This document shows positions 1 through 9,662 of a stretch of 64,000 bases of DNA, piece after piece (within the stretch, counting starts at the first letter, position 1; each line of letters starts with the position of its first letter). The translations under genes and the position numbers were made by a program. The notes under the pieces were generated by a model. It did not search any database, was not told the origin of the DNA, and saw only the letters and a list, made by a program, of their open reading frames with translations. Source of the stretch: Pectobacterium atrosepticum (GTDB lineage Bacteria > Pseudomonadota > Gammaproteobacteria > Enterobacterales > Enterobacteriaceae); contig CP036163.1 in the NCBI GenBank assembly GCA_019056595.1, positions 2,790,001 to 2,854,000 of the forward strand, read 5' to 3'.

Positions 1-512
1 GCCAGTGAGGTATCTTTAATCAGGGAAATCCATTGGTTAATAAAGGAAGGCACCATCATCCGCAGCGCCTGCGGCAGCACGATCTGCCACAGCACCTGCC
101 AGCGGCTTAGCCCCAACGATAGTCCAGCCTGCCACTGACCGCGCCCGATGGCGACAATGCCAGCCTTCACGCCATGCGCCAGATACGCCGAGGCGATCAG
201 CGCCAGCGCACAAACCACGGTGGTAATTTCAGGGATATCAACGCCAAAAACGATCGGTAGCAGGAAGTACGTCCAGAAAATCAGCATGATGACGGGAATC
301 GCTCGGAAGAACCCCAGCACCATCGCTAATAGTGCGCTCCACCCGCCCCGAGACATCGCCAGCGCCACGCCCAAAATCGTACCCAATACAGCAGACGCAA
401 CCCCCGCCAGCAGGCTCATCACCAGCGTTAGCGCTGCGCCACCCAGCGGGCCATCAGGGAACGTGCCCCACATCAAATAGTCGATGTTATCGGTGATAAC
501 GGTAAAATCCAT
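1..512 (-). CDS. amino-acid ABC transporter permease (3' part outside window)
   Basis: Inner-membrane permease of the polar amino-acid ABC family (HisM/GlnP type). The visible N-terminal 170 residues begin MDFTVITDNIDYL at the ATG on 510-512 and run off the left edge. They contain hydrophobic segments and the start of the EAA-type cytoplasmic loop (GLSLGLSRWQVLWQIVLPQ). The gene starts one base after the stop of the permease upstream, so the two form a heterodimeric permease in one operon with the binding protein at 1559-2395. The substrate cannot be read from the sequence. Confidence 0.85.
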   Translation of the reverse strand, partial: MDFTVITDNIDYLMWGTFPDGPLGGAALTLVMSLLAGVASAVLGTILGVALAMSRGGWSALLAMVLGFFRAIPVIMLIFWTYFLLPIVFGVDIPEITTVVCALALIASAYLAHGVKAGIVAIGRGQWQAGLSLGLSRWQVLWQIVLPQALRMMVPSFINQWISLIKDTSL

Positions 513-513
513 C

Positions 514-1257
514 TCAATGCCTCTCCGCCAGACTGCGCTGCTGACGCCACATGCCCCAGCCTTCCATCACGGCAATAATCACGATGTACAACACCGTCGC
601 CACGCCAAATGCCTGAAACGTACGCAAGGTTTCCGTCTCTACCTGGCGCGAAGCGTAAGACAATTCTGCGACGCCGATCGCCATCGTTAACGACGAGTTC
701 TTGACGATATTCATGTACTGCCCAAGCAACGGCGGCAAGGCAATTTTTAGCGCCTGCGGCAGCACAACGTAGCGCATGGATTGCCAGCCCGTTAATCCCA
801 AAGCCTGCGCGGCATACTTCTGCCCGCGCGCCACGCCACGGATACCAGAACGGATCTCTTCTGCAATAAACGCGCTGGAGTAAAGTGTCAGCCCTGCCAA
901 GCCAGCCAAAAACTCAAAAGAAGGCCACGCTAACGTTGCCCCCCACAGTGAAATGGAATGAGGCGTATTCAGCCATTGCATCACCTCGGAGGAAAACAGT
1001 TGCCCAGCACCGAAATACCAGAAAAACAACTGTACCAGCAGCGGCGTATTACGAAATAGCGAGCTATACGCCACAACAACGCCACGCAGCACATGAATCT
1101 GACTGTCTCTGGCCGCCGCCAGCAGAAAACCCAACACCGTAGACAGAACGACCGTACCGAGAGAAATGCCCAGTGTGATCAGGAAACCGTGCCACAGCCA
1201 GATGAGATATTGAGGAGCCAACAGCCACGACTCAAGCGATTGCAGCGCCGTATCCAT
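514..1257 (-). CDS. amino-acid ABC transporter permease
   Basis: Inner-membrane permease of the His/Glu/Gln/Arg/opine family, 247 residues. Visible features are the FRNTPLLVQLFFWYFG signature near residue 67, several hydrophobic helices, and the EAA loop ALGLTGWQSMRYVVLPQALK that contacts the ATPase. It pairs with the permease starting at 512 (one-base gap). The binding-protein gene lies upstream on the same strand but is separated by a terminator-like hairpin and a repeat, so the permeases are probably made at a lower level than the binding protein. The ATPase gene is not visible and may lie beyond the left edge. Confidence 0.88.
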   Translation of the reverse strand: MDTALQSLESWLLAPQYLIWLWHGFLITLGISLGTVVLSTVLGFLLAAARDSQIHVLRGVVVAYSSLFRNTPLLVQLFFWYFGAGQLFSSEVMQWLNTPHSISLWGATLAWPSFEFLAGLAGLTLYSSAFIAEEIRSGIRGVARGQKYAAQALGLTGWQSMRYVVLPQALKIALPPLLGQYMNIVKNSSLTMAIGVAELSYASRQVETETLRTFQAFGVATVLYIVIIAVMEGWGMWRQQRSLAERH

Positions 1258-1278
1258 ACGTTTTATCTCTCTTTGTCA

Positions 1279-1483
1279 TATACCCATAATACTTCAAGCT
1301 GCATGTGCGTTGGCTGCGCTACTCGGCCCACTCACGTGGACCTCGCCCCGTTGGGGTCGCTGCAAGCAGCGTTCAAATATGCCCTCTGGCTGATTTGTCA
1401 CTCACCCGAATCACTTACCTGAGTAAGTTCATCGGGATTCCCTCTCTTGCCGCCTTCCTGCAACTCGAATTATTTGGGGTATA
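1279..1483. repeat. MITE-like dispersed repeat, family 1, copy A
   Basis: A 205-base intergenic element bounded by imperfect 25-base inverted repeats, 1279-1303 (TATACCC...CTGCA) and 1459-1483 (TGCAA...GGGTATA). Inside is a hairpin built on CACTTAC CTGA GTAAGTT. Related copies occur at 34085-34281 and 57249-57389. It fills most of the 301-base gap between the permease and binding-protein genes. No transposase is encoded. The terminal stems change in a paired way between copies (see findings). Confidence 0.85.
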
Positions 1484-1508
1484 AATAATATATACCCTAG
1501 ATAAAAAT

Positions 1509-1529
1509 GCCCTCTGCAATGCAGAGGGC
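1509..1529 (-). terminator. hairpin terminator after the binding-protein gene
   Basis: Perfect 9-bp stem GCCCTCTGC/GCAGAGGGC with a three-base loop. In the minus direction it is followed by ATTTTTATC. It lies 30 bases past the stop of the binding protein, and would end most of that transcript before the permease genes. Confidence 0.8.
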
Positions 1530-1558
1530 TGGGATCATAGCACCGAAGGCGTCAGCTA

Positions 1559-2395
1559 TCAGGATTTAGGTTGCTGATCCAACGGGGCAAAGGTGAAGTC
1601 ACCGCGCGGCTGGGATGATTTCGTGCTCGGCCCAAACCAGCGATCGTAGATGGTCTTCGCTTCGCCCTGCTTTTCCAGGTTAATCAGCGTGTCGTTAATT
1701 TTCGCCGTCAGGCGCTCTTCACCTTTAGGAATACCAACACCCTGATATTCTTTGGTAATGCTGAACGGAGAAATTTCGAATTCAGCCTTCTGCGCATCAG
1801 GCACGTTAGCCAACAGACCAACCAGCTTGGCATCATCCTGCGTGATGGCCTGAACATTGCCGTTACGCAGCGCAACAAAAGCCAACGGCGTATCGTCGTA
1901 GGAAATCACTTTGGCGGTCGGGTAATGCTCGCGCAGAGTAATTTCCTGAACGGTGCCTTTATCCGCGCCGATACGCAGCGTTTTGATGTCGTCCGGCGTT
2001 TTCAGCACGCCTTTACGAGCGATGAATTTTTGTCCGGTCGCGAAATAAGGGAGACTAAAGTTAACCTGCTTGGCGCGCTCATCGGTAATGGTGAAGTTCG
2101 CGGCAATCAGATCGACCTTCTGAGAGCTTAACAACGGAATACGGTTAGCGGGGTTGGTCGCACGTAGTTCAACCTTCACACCCAGCGCCTTACCAATCGC
2201 CTCGGCGATATCAACATCATAACCCACCAGCTTTTTGCTCTGCGGATCGACATAGCCAAACGGCGGATTGCTGTCGAAGACGGCAATTTTCACCACGCCC
2301 GCCTTCTGAATATCATCCAGTTTATCTGCCTGTGCAGCACCAGAAACGGAAGCCAATCCAGCCAACAAAGTCACTGTCAAAATCTGCTTTTTCAT
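1559..2395 (-). CDS. periplasmic amino-acid binding protein (SBP family 3)
   Basis: Solute-binding protein of an amino-acid ABC transporter, 278 residues. It has a Sec signal peptide MKKQILTVTLLAGLASVSGAAQA followed by DKLDDIQKAGVVKIAVFDSN. The family 3 fold is recognisable from NPPFGYVD, the GYDVDIAEAIGKALGV segment near residue 58, and DLIAANFTITDERAKQVNFS. It is first in a unit with the two permeases on the minus strand. Family 3 proteins bind polar amino acids (Glu, Asp, Gln, Arg, Cys and others). The ligand is not assigned here. Confidence 0.88.
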   Translation of the reverse strand: MKKQILTVTLLAGLASVSGAAQADKLDDIQKAGVVKIAVFDSNPPFGYVDPQSKKLVGYDVDIAEAIGKALGVKVELRATNPANRIPLLSSQKVDLIAANFTITDERAKQVNFSLPYFATGQKFIARKGVLKTPDDIKTLRIGADKGTVQEITLREHYPTAKVISYDDTPLAFVALRNGNVQAITQDDAKLVGLLANVPDAQKAEFEISPFSITKEYQGVGIPKGEERLTAKINDTLINLEKQGEAKTIYDRWFGPSTKSSQPRGDFTFAPLDQQPKS

Positions 2396-2522
2396 TCCCT
2401 GCCCCTTAATTATTACTCTATTAACAGCAGGCTATCAGCAGGGTGAAAACGCGGGAAATAACATAAAAAGCTATAATATAACCTTATGTTACTTCGGTAT
2501 TCTGGCAGATTATCCTGACGAT

Positions 2523-3707
2523 TCAGCGAGCCTTATCAGCGTATGCTGACAGAATAAACCAGGTCATCATTCCCCCGATGAGTCCCCAAAATACCGCACC
2601 AATGCCCCACAACGTCAGTCCAGAGGCGGTGATCAGGAAAGTCACGACCGCAGCATCGCGCTGTTTTTCATCCAGCAACGCGCGATACAGGCTGCCTGAA
2701 ATCGTGCTGAGCAGTGCTAAACCGGCGATAGCGTGAATCAGCGGCTGCGGCAGTGCAGTAAAAAGCTGCCCGATAGATCCGCCAAAAATGCCTGCCAGCA
2801 GATAAAAGCCACCCGCCGCGACGGCAGCAAGATAACGTTTTTTCGGATCGGGGTGCACATCCGACCCCATACAGATCGCGGCGGTAATCGCGGCGATACA
2901 CACGGAAAAACCGCCGAACGGCGTCAATATCAACGCGATTAATGCCGTAACGGTAATCAGCGGAGACACGGGAACCTGATAGCCAGCCGCTTTTAGCGTG
3001 GCAACGCCCGGTGCGTTCTGCGACGCCATAGTGACAATGAAAAACGGAATACCAACGCCCAGCAGAGACGCCCACGAAAAATGCGGCGTAATAAGCTCCG
3101 GTACGGCAAACACCAGCGGCGAATCAGAAACCACAATTTGCCCACGCAATAACGCCAGCAACAAGCCAGCTAGCAGCGTTAATACAATGGCAAAACGAGG
3201 GATCAGCCGACGACTGAGCAAATAGGTCACGCACATCGCGAAAGCGAGCCAGAAATCCTGTTGCAGAGAGAGAAATGCATCCGCGCCAAAACGCAGCAGA
3301 ATCCCCGCCAGCATCGCGGCAGAAATGGCCTGCGGAATCACATTCATTAAGCGGGCAAACAGACCCGTGATCCCGCAGATAAAGATAAGCGCAGAGGCAA
3401 ACAGGAACACGCCAATCGCTTCATTGAGCGACGTACCCGGCAGGCTGGTGACCAACAGCGCCGCCCCCGGCGTTGACCAAGCCGCGAGTATCGGCGCACG
3501 GTAATACAGCGATAGGCTAATGGAAGCCAGTCCTTGAGCAATCCCCAGCATGCTCAACCAGCCGCCGATTTGTACCGCGCTGGCACCCGCCGCTTCCGCC
3601 GCCTGAAAAATGATGGCGGCCGAGCTGGTATAGCCCACCAGCACCGCAACAAAACCGGTGATGAGAGTCGAAAAGGTGACATCTTTTAGCGCAAATGACG
3701 CTGGCAT
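2523..3707 (-). CDS. ydcO: BenE/YdcO-family benzoate-type membrane transporter
   Basis: Inner-membrane carrier of the BenE (benzoate/H+ symporter) family, about 394 residues with some 12 hydrophobic segments. It matches E. coli YdcO over its full length, including YTSSAAIIFQAA, AAWSTPGAALLVTSL, TMASQNAPGVATLKAAGY and LALLSTISGSLYRAL. I chose the ATG at 3707 because a GTGAG sequence lies 10 bases upstream; a GTG at 3722 would add five residues. It is divergent from the sutR/ydcN homologue, the same pairing as ydcN-ydcO in E. coli. The substrate is unproven; benzoate is the family name only. Confidence 0.88.
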   Translation of the reverse strand: MPASFALKDVTFSTLITGFVAVLVGYTSSAAIIFQAAEAAGASAVQIGGWLSMLGIAQGLASISLSLYYRAPILAAWSTPGAALLVTSLPGTSLNEAIGVFLFASALIFICGITGLFARLMNVIPQAISAAMLAGILLRFGADAFLSLQQDFWLAFAMCVTYLLSRRLIPRFAIVLTLLAGLLLALLRGQIVVSDSPLVFAVPELITPHFSWASLLGVGIPFFIVTMASQNAPGVATLKAAGYQVPVSPLITVTALIALILTPFGGFSVCIAAITAAICMGSDVHPDPKKRYLAAVAAGGFYLLAGIFGGSIGQLFTALPQPLIHAIAGLALLSTISGSLYRALLDEKQRDAAVVTFLITASGLTLWGIGAVFWGLIGGMMTWFILSAYADKAR

Positions 3708-3729
3708 GGTATAGCATCTCACTCTGATC

Positions 3730-3746
3730 GTGCGCTATAACGCACA
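3730..3746. promoter_or_regulatory. palindromic operator, site 1 of the ydcO/sutR intergenic
   Basis: GTGCGCTATAACGCACA, a near-perfect palindrome with GTGCG/CGCAC arms. It is repeated exactly at 3767-3783, and the starts are 37 bases apart. Both lie between the divergent ydcO and sutR starts. They are the most likely binding sites for the SutR-type regulator, by position and symmetry only. Confidence 0.75.
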
Positions 3747-3766
3747 GGAAGCGTTAACATAGCAGC

Positions 3767-3783
3767 GTGCGCTATAACGCACA
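3767..3783. promoter_or_regulatory. palindromic operator, site 2 of the ydcO/sutR intergenic
   Basis: Exact 17-base copy of the site at 3730-3746, ending 17 bases before the sutR ATG. It probably overlaps the sutR promoter or leader, consistent with autoregulation. Confidence 0.75.
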
Positions 3784-3800
3784 AGCGGGAGCCAGCATTG

Positions 3801-4358
3801 ATGTCTGATGAACTAACCAGCCGCATTGGCAATACATTGAAAACGTTAAGGCAAGGGAAAGGCTGGAGCCTCACGCGAGCAGCAGAAGAAACAGGGGTGA
3901 GCAAAGCGATGCTGGGTCAGATCGAGCGTAGCGAATCCAGCCCGACAGTTGCTACCCTATGGAAAATCGCGACCGGTATGAATGTCGCATTCTCTACCTT
4001 TATTGAACCGACGCTCGCGGATGAAGACGTGACGTATCGCTCAGGGACGGGTTCTGCATTCAGGGAAAACGAGGCGGGAATGTACGTTGTGCCACTCTTC
4101 CCCTTCGATGAAAAGCTGCGTTTCGATATGTTGGTTATTGAACTGGCTGCTGGTGCCAGCAGCCCCTCATCACCGCATGAAACAGGGGTGATCGAGCATA
4201 TTATTGTGCTGGAAGGCCAGTTGGAGATGACCGTTGATGGGCAGACGCACTTATTGTCCGCGGGTGACGCCCTGCGCTTTGCTGCTGATAGAGAACACCG
4301 CTATCACAATCCTACCGACATCACCGTGCGCTTCCACGATCTAATTCACTATCCTTAA
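3801..4358 (+). CDS. sutR: XRE-cupin transcriptional regulator SutR/YdcN
   Basis: DNA-binding regulator of 185 residues. An N-terminal XRE helix-turn-helix (about residues 8-65, containing GVSKAMLGQIERSESSPTVA) is followed by a C-terminal cupin domain (about 100-183) with GVIEHIIVLEGQLEMTVDG and HRYHNP. It is close to E. coli SutR (YdcN), which is linked to sulfur-utilisation genes. A TTG just upstream (3798) is in frame, but the ATG at 3801 is preferred with GGGAG 9 bases upstream. It is divergent from ydcO across two identical palindromes. The cupin ligand is not known. Confidence 0.88.
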   Translation: MSDELTSRIGNTLKTLRQGKGWSLTRAAEETGVSKAMLGQIERSESSPTVATLWKIATGMNVAFSTFIEPTLADEDVTYRSGTGSAFRENEAGMYVVPLFPFDEKLRFDMLVIELAAGASSPSSPHETGVIEHIIVLEGQLEMTVDGQTHLLSAGDALRFAADREHRYHNPTDITVRFHDLIHYP

Positions 4359-4380
4359 AAACTAAATCGCTATAAAAATT

Positions 4381-4402
4381 AACGCCCTGCAAGCAGGGCG
4401 TT
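4381..4402 (-). terminator. terminator-like hairpin beyond phoU
   Basis: Stem AACGCCCTG/CAGGGCGTT with a four-base loop. In the minus direction it is followed by AATTTTTATAG, so it suits the end of the pst-phoU transcript. A 219-base repeat separates it from the phoU stop. It could also slow plus-strand transcripts from sutR, though no T-run follows on that side. Confidence 0.7.
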
Positions 4403-4420
4403 AGGCCGTTGACAAACTTA

Positions 4421-4639
4421 TTTGTCGAACGAAAACGGGAGTGACGGAATAGAAGAGTAAAGCGTTTGCGCCATGGACAAAAGCGTCAGGAACGCTTTTG
4501 AACGTCGCTTGCGACGGCCCGGCAGGGTAAATCTCAGGGATGAGATTCATATCTGCGCAATCCGAGCTTACATGGACGTACTTGCAGCGTCTTTACGATC
4601 TATCCGTTACTACCGCTCTACGAACTTTATCAGCAACCT
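4421..4639. repeat. structured dispersed repeat, family 2, copy 1
   Basis: About 219 bases, closely similar to 41060-41277. The ends are imperfect inverted repeats: GACGGAATAGAAGAGTAAAG near 4443 is related to the reverse complement of TTTACGATCTATCCGTTAC near 4592. Three hairpins lie in between: CAAAAGCGT/ACGCTTTTG (4478-4500), CGTCG/CGACG (4503-4516) and AATCTCA/TGAGATT (4530-4547). It fills the 306-base gap between sutR and phoU apart from the hairpin at 4381. It has no credible coding capacity. Confidence 0.85.
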
Positions 4640-4664
4640 CTAGTTGTGGTAAGCAGTCGCAGGC

Positions 4665-5399
4665 TTACTCTTCTTCTTCTTTCTTCTCTTTCTGCGCCAG
4701 CAACTTCTCCAGCGCATCACCGCCAAGGTGGCGGAAATCCTGACCTTTGACGAAGTAGAAGATAAATTCGCAAATGTTCTGGCAACGATCGCCGATACGC
4801 TCGATAGAACGGGCGCAGAACAACGCAGTCAGTACACTCGGGATAGTACGAGGATCTTCCATCATATGAGTCATCAACTGACGCACAATCCCTTCGTACT
4901 CTTTATCCACTTTTTTATCTTCACGATAAATACGGATCGCTTCGTCCAGATCCATTCGGGCAAACGCATCCAGCACATCATGCAGCATCTGCACGGTATG
5001 GCGGCCCAATGATTCCAGGCTGACCAGCAGAGGCTGATGCTGATGGGAGAATTTCTCCAGTGCGGTGCGGCAGATTTTATCCGCCACGTCACCAATACGC
5101 TCCAGTTCGGAGATAGTTTTGATGATCGCCATCACCAGACGCAGATCGCTGGCGGTGGGCTGACGTTTCGCAATAATGCGCACGCAGGCTTCATCGATCG
5201 CCACTTCCATCATGTTAACTTTGGAGTCGCCTTCAATCACCTGCTGAGCCAGTTCCGCATCCTGATTATGCATTGCGGTAATCGCGTCACTCAGTTGCTG
5301 CTCCACCAGCCCGCCCATGGTCAGGACCTGCGTGCGGATGTGTTCCAGTTCGGCGTTAAACTGACCGGAAATGTGTTTGTTCAGATTCAGATTATCCAT
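4665..5399 (-). CDS. phoU: phosphate signalling regulator PhoU
   Basis: Cytoplasmic all-helical protein of 244 residues that links the PstSCAB transporter to the PhoR/PhoB two-component system and holds the Pho regulon off when phosphate is plentiful. It has two repeated PhoU helical bundles, seen in the paired metal-site motifs [12 protein letters not shown] (near 96) and [12 protein letters not shown] (near 199). It is last in pstSCAB-phoU, 13 bases after pstB. The C-terminus ends in an acidic, lysine-rich tail (KEKKEEEE), a little longer than in E. coli. Confidence 0.97.
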   Translation of the reverse strand: MDNLNLNKHISGQFNAELEHIRTQVLTMGGLVEQQLSDAITAMHNQDAELAQQVIEGDSKVNMMEVAIDEACVRIIAKRQPTASDLRLVMAIIKTISELERIGDVADKICRTALEKFSHQHQPLLVSLESLGRHTVQMLHDVLDAFARMDLDEAIRIYREDKKVDKEYEGIVRQLMTHMMEDPRTIPSVLTALFCARSIERIGDRCQNICEFIFYFVKGQDFRHLGGDALEKLLAQKEKKEEEE

Positions 5400-5412
5400 G
5401 ATGCTTTCCTAA

Positions 5413-6246
<834 letters not shown>

Positions 6247-6274
6247 TTATCAGAAAACTAATGTTTTTAGCGAA

Positions 6275-7162
6275 CTAATGTGTCTTCGGGGAGAAAATAA
6301 CACGCGCCAGAATATTCAGTAGCAGAACGCACAGCGTAATCAGCAGTACACCCGCCCAGGCCAACTGTTGCCATTCCACAAATGGGCTCATCGCAAATTT
6401 GAAGATGGTAACGGGCAGGTTAGCAATCGGATGCATCATATCCGTGCTCCAGAACTGATTCGACAGCGACGTAAACAGCAACGGCGCCGTTTCCCCGGCA
6501 ATACGCGCGATAGCCAGTAACACCCCGGTGATGATGCCCGATACCGATGCTTTCAGCGTAATCGCAGAAATCATTTTCCATTTCGGCGTACCCAGCGCAT
6601 AAGCGGCTTCACGCAGGCTATCCGGCACGAGTTTGAGCATGTTCTCGGTGGTACGAATCACAATCGGCACCTGCAACAGCGCCAGCGCAATTACCCCAGC
6701 CCAACCGGAGAAGTGCTGCATCTTTGCCACCACGAGCGTGTAGACAAACAGGCCGACCACAATGGACGGCGCTGACAGCAGAATGTCATTGATGAAACGA
6801 ATCACTTCAGCGATCCAGGATTTACGACCGTATTCCGCCAGATAGATACCCGCCATAATGCCCAGCGGCGTACCCAGCAGCGTCGACCACAGGATCAGCA
6901 ATCCGCTCCCGACGATGGCATTCGCCAACCCACCACCCGCGGTATTTGGCGGTGGTGTCATTTCGGTAAATAACGCCAGAGACATGCCATCCACGCCTCG
7001 GGTAACGGTCGAGAACAGGATCCATACCAGCCAGAACAGGCCGAAGGCCATCGTAGACATGGATAAAAACAGTGCAATACGGTTTTTCTGGCGGCGCCAG
7101 GCCTGCATTTTACGCCGTGAGCGTTCCAGTGCGGCTTCTTGTTCTATGCCTAATGTAGCCAT
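6275..7162 (-). CDS. pstA: phosphate ABC transporter permease PstA
   Basis: Inner-membrane permease that pairs with PstC to form the phosphate channel, 295 residues with about six hydrophobic helices. It matches E. coli PstA throughout, including [39 protein letters not shown] and the EAA loop [18 protein letters not shown]. The start overlaps the pstC stop by one base (TAATG), so translation is probably coupled. Confidence 0.97.
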   Translation of the reverse strand: MATLGIEQEAALERSRRKMQAWRRQKNRIALFLSMSTMAFGLFWLVWILFSTVTRGVDGMSLALFTEMTPPPNTAGGGLANAIVGSGLLILWSTLLGTPLGIMAGIYLAEYGRKSWIAEVIRFINDILLSAPSIVVGLFVYTLVVAKMQHFSGWAGVIALALLQVPIVIRTTENMLKLVPDSLREAAYALGTPKWKMISAITLKASVSGIITGVLLAIARIAGETAPLLFTSLSNQFWSTDMMHPIANLPVTIFKFAMSPFVEWQQLAWAGVLLITLCVLLLNILARVIFSPKTH

Positions 7163-8121
7163 TAGCGCGCCCCCTCATTTTTTGCCAGACGCATAACCAT
7201 CAGTTTTGAACACGCCAGAACAATAAAGGTAATCACAAACAGGATTAGCCCCAACTCCATCAGCGCCGCGGTATGCACGCCGGATTCGGCTTCGGCGAAT
7301 TCATTCGCCAGCGCAGAGGTAATACTGTTTCCTGGCATATAGAGTGAAGCGCTGTCGAGCTGGTAGGTGTTGCCGATGATAAAGGTCACTGCCATGGTTT
7401 CCCCCAAAGCGCGCCCCAACCCCAACATCACCCCGCCTATGACACCGTTCTTGGTGTAAGGCAGCACAATGCGCCAGATCACTTCCCACGTCGTACAACC
7501 GATGCCGTAGGCAGACTCTTTCATCATCACCGGCGTTTGCTCAAACACATCACGCATGACCGCCGCAATGTACGGAATAATCATGATGGCCAGAATGACG
7601 CCAGCTGCCAGAATACCAATCCCGAACGCCGGACCGGAGAACAGTGCGCCAACAATAGGAATGCCGGACAGGACGTTGCCTACCGGCTGCTGGAAATATT
7701 TGGCAAACAGCGGAGCAAAAATGAACAGCCCCCACATGCCGTAAACAATACTCGGAATGGCCGCCAGCAATTCAATCGCCACGCCAAGCGGACGTTTCAA
7801 CCAGGTTGGTGCCAGTTCAGTCAGAAATAACGCAATCCCGAAGCTAATCGGAATCGCAATAATCAGTGCAATCAGTGAGGTCACGATGGTGCCGTAAATC
7901 GGAACCAGCGCACCAAACTGCTCTGCGGGCGCATCCCACTCTTTCGTCCACAAGAAGGAAAAACCGAACTTCTCGATGCTGGGCCAGGACGCCACAATCA
8001 GGGAAACAATAATGCCTCCCAATAGCAGTAGCGTGACCAGCGCCGCCAGTTTTACCAGCGCACTGAAGAGGATATCGCCATATTTTCCCGGGGCTTTGAT
8101 AGTTGGCTTGTACTCCGCCAT
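7162..8121 (-). CDS. pstC: phosphate ABC transporter permease PstC
   Basis: Inner-membrane partner of PstA, 319 residues. It shows the E. coli PstC pattern: [13 protein letters not shown]-like N-terminus (here [17 protein letters not shown]), several hydrophobic helices and the loop [20 protein letters not shown]. It starts 162 bases after pstS, with AGAGAG upstream. The gap holds a stable hairpin at 8169-8187. Confidence 0.97.
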   Translation of the reverse strand: MAEYKPTIKAPGKYGDILFSALVKLAALVTLLLLGGIIVSLIVASWPSIEKFGFSFLWTKEWDAPAEQFGALVPIYGTIVTSLIALIIAIPISFGIALFLTELAPTWLKRPLGVAIELLAAIPSIVYGMWGLFIFAPLFAKYFQQPVGNVLSGIPIVGALFSGPAFGIGILAAGVILAIMIIPYIAAVMRDVFEQTPVMMKESAYGIGCTTWEVIWRIVLPYTKNGVIGGVMLGLGRALGETMAVTFIIGNTYQLDSASLYMPGNSITSALANEFAEAESGVHTAALMELGLILFVITFIVLACSKLMVMRLAKNEGAR

Positions 8122-8168
8122 ACGTCTCTCTTCTCGTTTTAACTACATTTAATAAGCTATTGAAGGCA

Positions 8169-8187
8169 GAGAGGCTTATCACCTCTC
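8169..8187 (-). other. intercistronic hairpin between pstS and pstC
   Basis: Stem GAGAGG/CCTCTC with a seven-base loop, extended by flanking GGC/GCC. No T-run follows in the minus direction, so it is not a full terminator. In many ABC operons a hairpin here protects the upstream binding-protein message; that role is inference. Confidence 0.5.
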
Positions 8188-8283
8188 CGCCCCGATACGA
8201 CGTGTTATTCCACTACCGTATTCCCAGAACCTGACAACCTCATCACGATCTGGTTATCAACACGACGGCTGTCGATACAATAA

Positions 8284-9324
8284 TCAGTACAGTGCTTTAC
8301 CGCTGCTGTCTTTGACCTGAGTTTTCCAGGCAGCACGGATTTGCTCAGTCACTTCTTTTGGCAGTGTGGCGTAATCCAGTGCTTCTGCTTGCTCACCGCC
8401 TTTCTTGAACGCCCAGTCGAAGAATTTCAACACTTCAGCGCCCTGCTCAGGTTTTTCCTGTTTGGTATGAACCAGGATGAACGTGGTTGACGTGATCGGC
8501 CATGCATCAGCGCCTTTCTGGTTAGTCAGATCCTGAGCGAAAGACTTGCTCCAGTCGATCTCTTTGGCCGCGTTGCTGAAACTTGCGCCAGTCGGGCTAA
8601 CCGCTTTGCCATCGGCAGAAATCAGTTTGGTGTAAGCCAGGTTGTTCTGCTTGGCATACGCATATTCTACGTAACCGATAGAACCAGGCAGACGCTGTAC
8701 GAACGCCGCGATACCATCGTTACCTTTACCGCCCAGACCGGTCGGCCAGTTCACAGTAGAACCAGCACCAATCTTCTCTTTCCATTCTGGGTTCACTTTC
8801 GCCAGATAGCTGGTGAACACGAAAGAAGTACCAGAACCGTCAGCACGACGAACCACAGCAATATCCTGATCCGGCAGCTTGGCATTCGGGTTCAGCTTGG
8901 TAATCGCCGGGTCGTTCCATTTTTTGATTTTACCCAGGTAGATATCACCCAGTGTTTTACCATCCAGCGTCAATTCACCAGATTTGATACCAGGAACGTT
9001 CACTGCCAGTACCACGCCACCGATAACGGTTGGGAACTGGAATAAACCATCCTGTGCTAATTTGTCGTCAGCCAGCGGCGCATCAGAAGCACCAAAGTCT
9101 ACCGTTTTAGCGATAATCTGTTTTACACCGCCAGAAGAACCGATTCCTTGATAGTTAACTTTATTGCCGGTTTCTTTTTGATAGGAGTCAGCCCATTTAG
9201 CATAAACAGGCGCTGGGAATGTCGCACCGGCACCGGTGAGGTTAGCAGCAGCAAAAGCAGAAAATGCCGTCAAAGAAAAGGTTGCCGCAACAACACTGGC
9301 AAGAGTGGTACGCATCAGTTTCAT
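8284..9324 (-). CDS. pstS: periplasmic phosphate-binding protein PstS
   Basis: High-affinity phosphate receptor of PstSCAB, 346 residues with signal peptide [20 protein letters not shown]...FA. Phosphate-loop motifs are visible: [20 protein letters not shown] and [15 protein letters not shown]. The ATG at 9324 follows a strong ACAGGAGGG ribosome site and matches the E. coli start; an upstream extension of the frame is not used. It is first in the pst-phoU operon, behind Pho boxes. Confidence 0.97.
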   Translation of the reverse strand: MKLMRTTLASVVAATFSLTAFSAFAAANLTGAGATFPAPVYAKWADSYQKETGNKVNYQGIGSSGGVKQIIAKTVDFGASDAPLADDKLAQDGLFQFPTVIGGVVLAVNVPGIKSGELTLDGKTLGDIYLGKIKKWNDPAITKLNPNAKLPDQDIAVVRRADGSGTSFVFTSYLAKVNPEWKEKIGAGSTVNWPTGLGGKGNDGIAAFVQRLPGSIGYVEYAYAKQNNLAYTKLISADGKAVSPTGASFSNAAKEIDWSKSFAQDLTNQKGADAWPITSTTFILVHTKQEKPEQGAEVLKFFDWAFKKGGEQAEALDYATLPKEVTEQIRAAWKTQVKDSSGKALY

Positions 9325-9414
9325 AATCCCTCCTGTGGGATACTCGACGTGTCGACGTAGAGTCGTTATCAATCAGAGTTATCAAATCAGAGTGTAGTTC
9401 GCAGGAGGAAAAAT

Positions 9415-9465
9415 AGGACAATTTGGTGACAGTAAAATGTACACAACATGACAGTTTTATGACAA
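9415..9465 (-). promoter_or_regulatory. PhoB binding region and promoter of pstS
   Basis: Read on the minus strand, a Pho box TTGTCATAAAACTGTCAT (9448-9465) is followed by TGTACATTTTACTGTCAC (9427-9444) and a further TTGTCC half repeat. The -10 is TATTTT at about 9410-9415. Order and spacing closely follow the E. coli pstS promoter (CTGTCATAAAACTGTCAT, then TTACATATAACTGTCAC). There is no good -35, as expected for a PhoB-activated promoter. Confidence 0.9.
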
Positions 9466-9631
9466 TAACAGCAAGCGGGAAAATTCAGGCCTTTTTAACC
9501 CTGAGGGGCTTTACTGCGGATGATTTGAATCCCCGTCATCAACTGATTTCTGAGACGAACGTCAGTAGGGCAAAGCCCATGCAAAACCGATGAACCCGAA
9601 AGGCTGACTTGTGGGTATTGACCTGCCGAAA

Positions 9632-9655
9632 CCTGTACACCCTTCGATGTACAGG
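9632..9655 (-). terminator. hairpin after the amino-acid ABC ATPase gene
   Basis: Perfect 8-bp stem CCTGTACA/TGTACAGG with an 8-base loop, 7 bases past the ATPase stop. Only TTTCGG follows in the minus direction, so it is a weak terminator or a 3' stability hairpin. The remaining sequence to pstS holds the Pho promoter and nothing else recognised. Confidence 0.55.
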
Positions 9656-9662
9656 CTCTATT

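Noticed and set aside
4540-4743. Small open frame in the family 2 repeat
   Set aside because: It is not kept in the second repeat copy and has no ribosome site.
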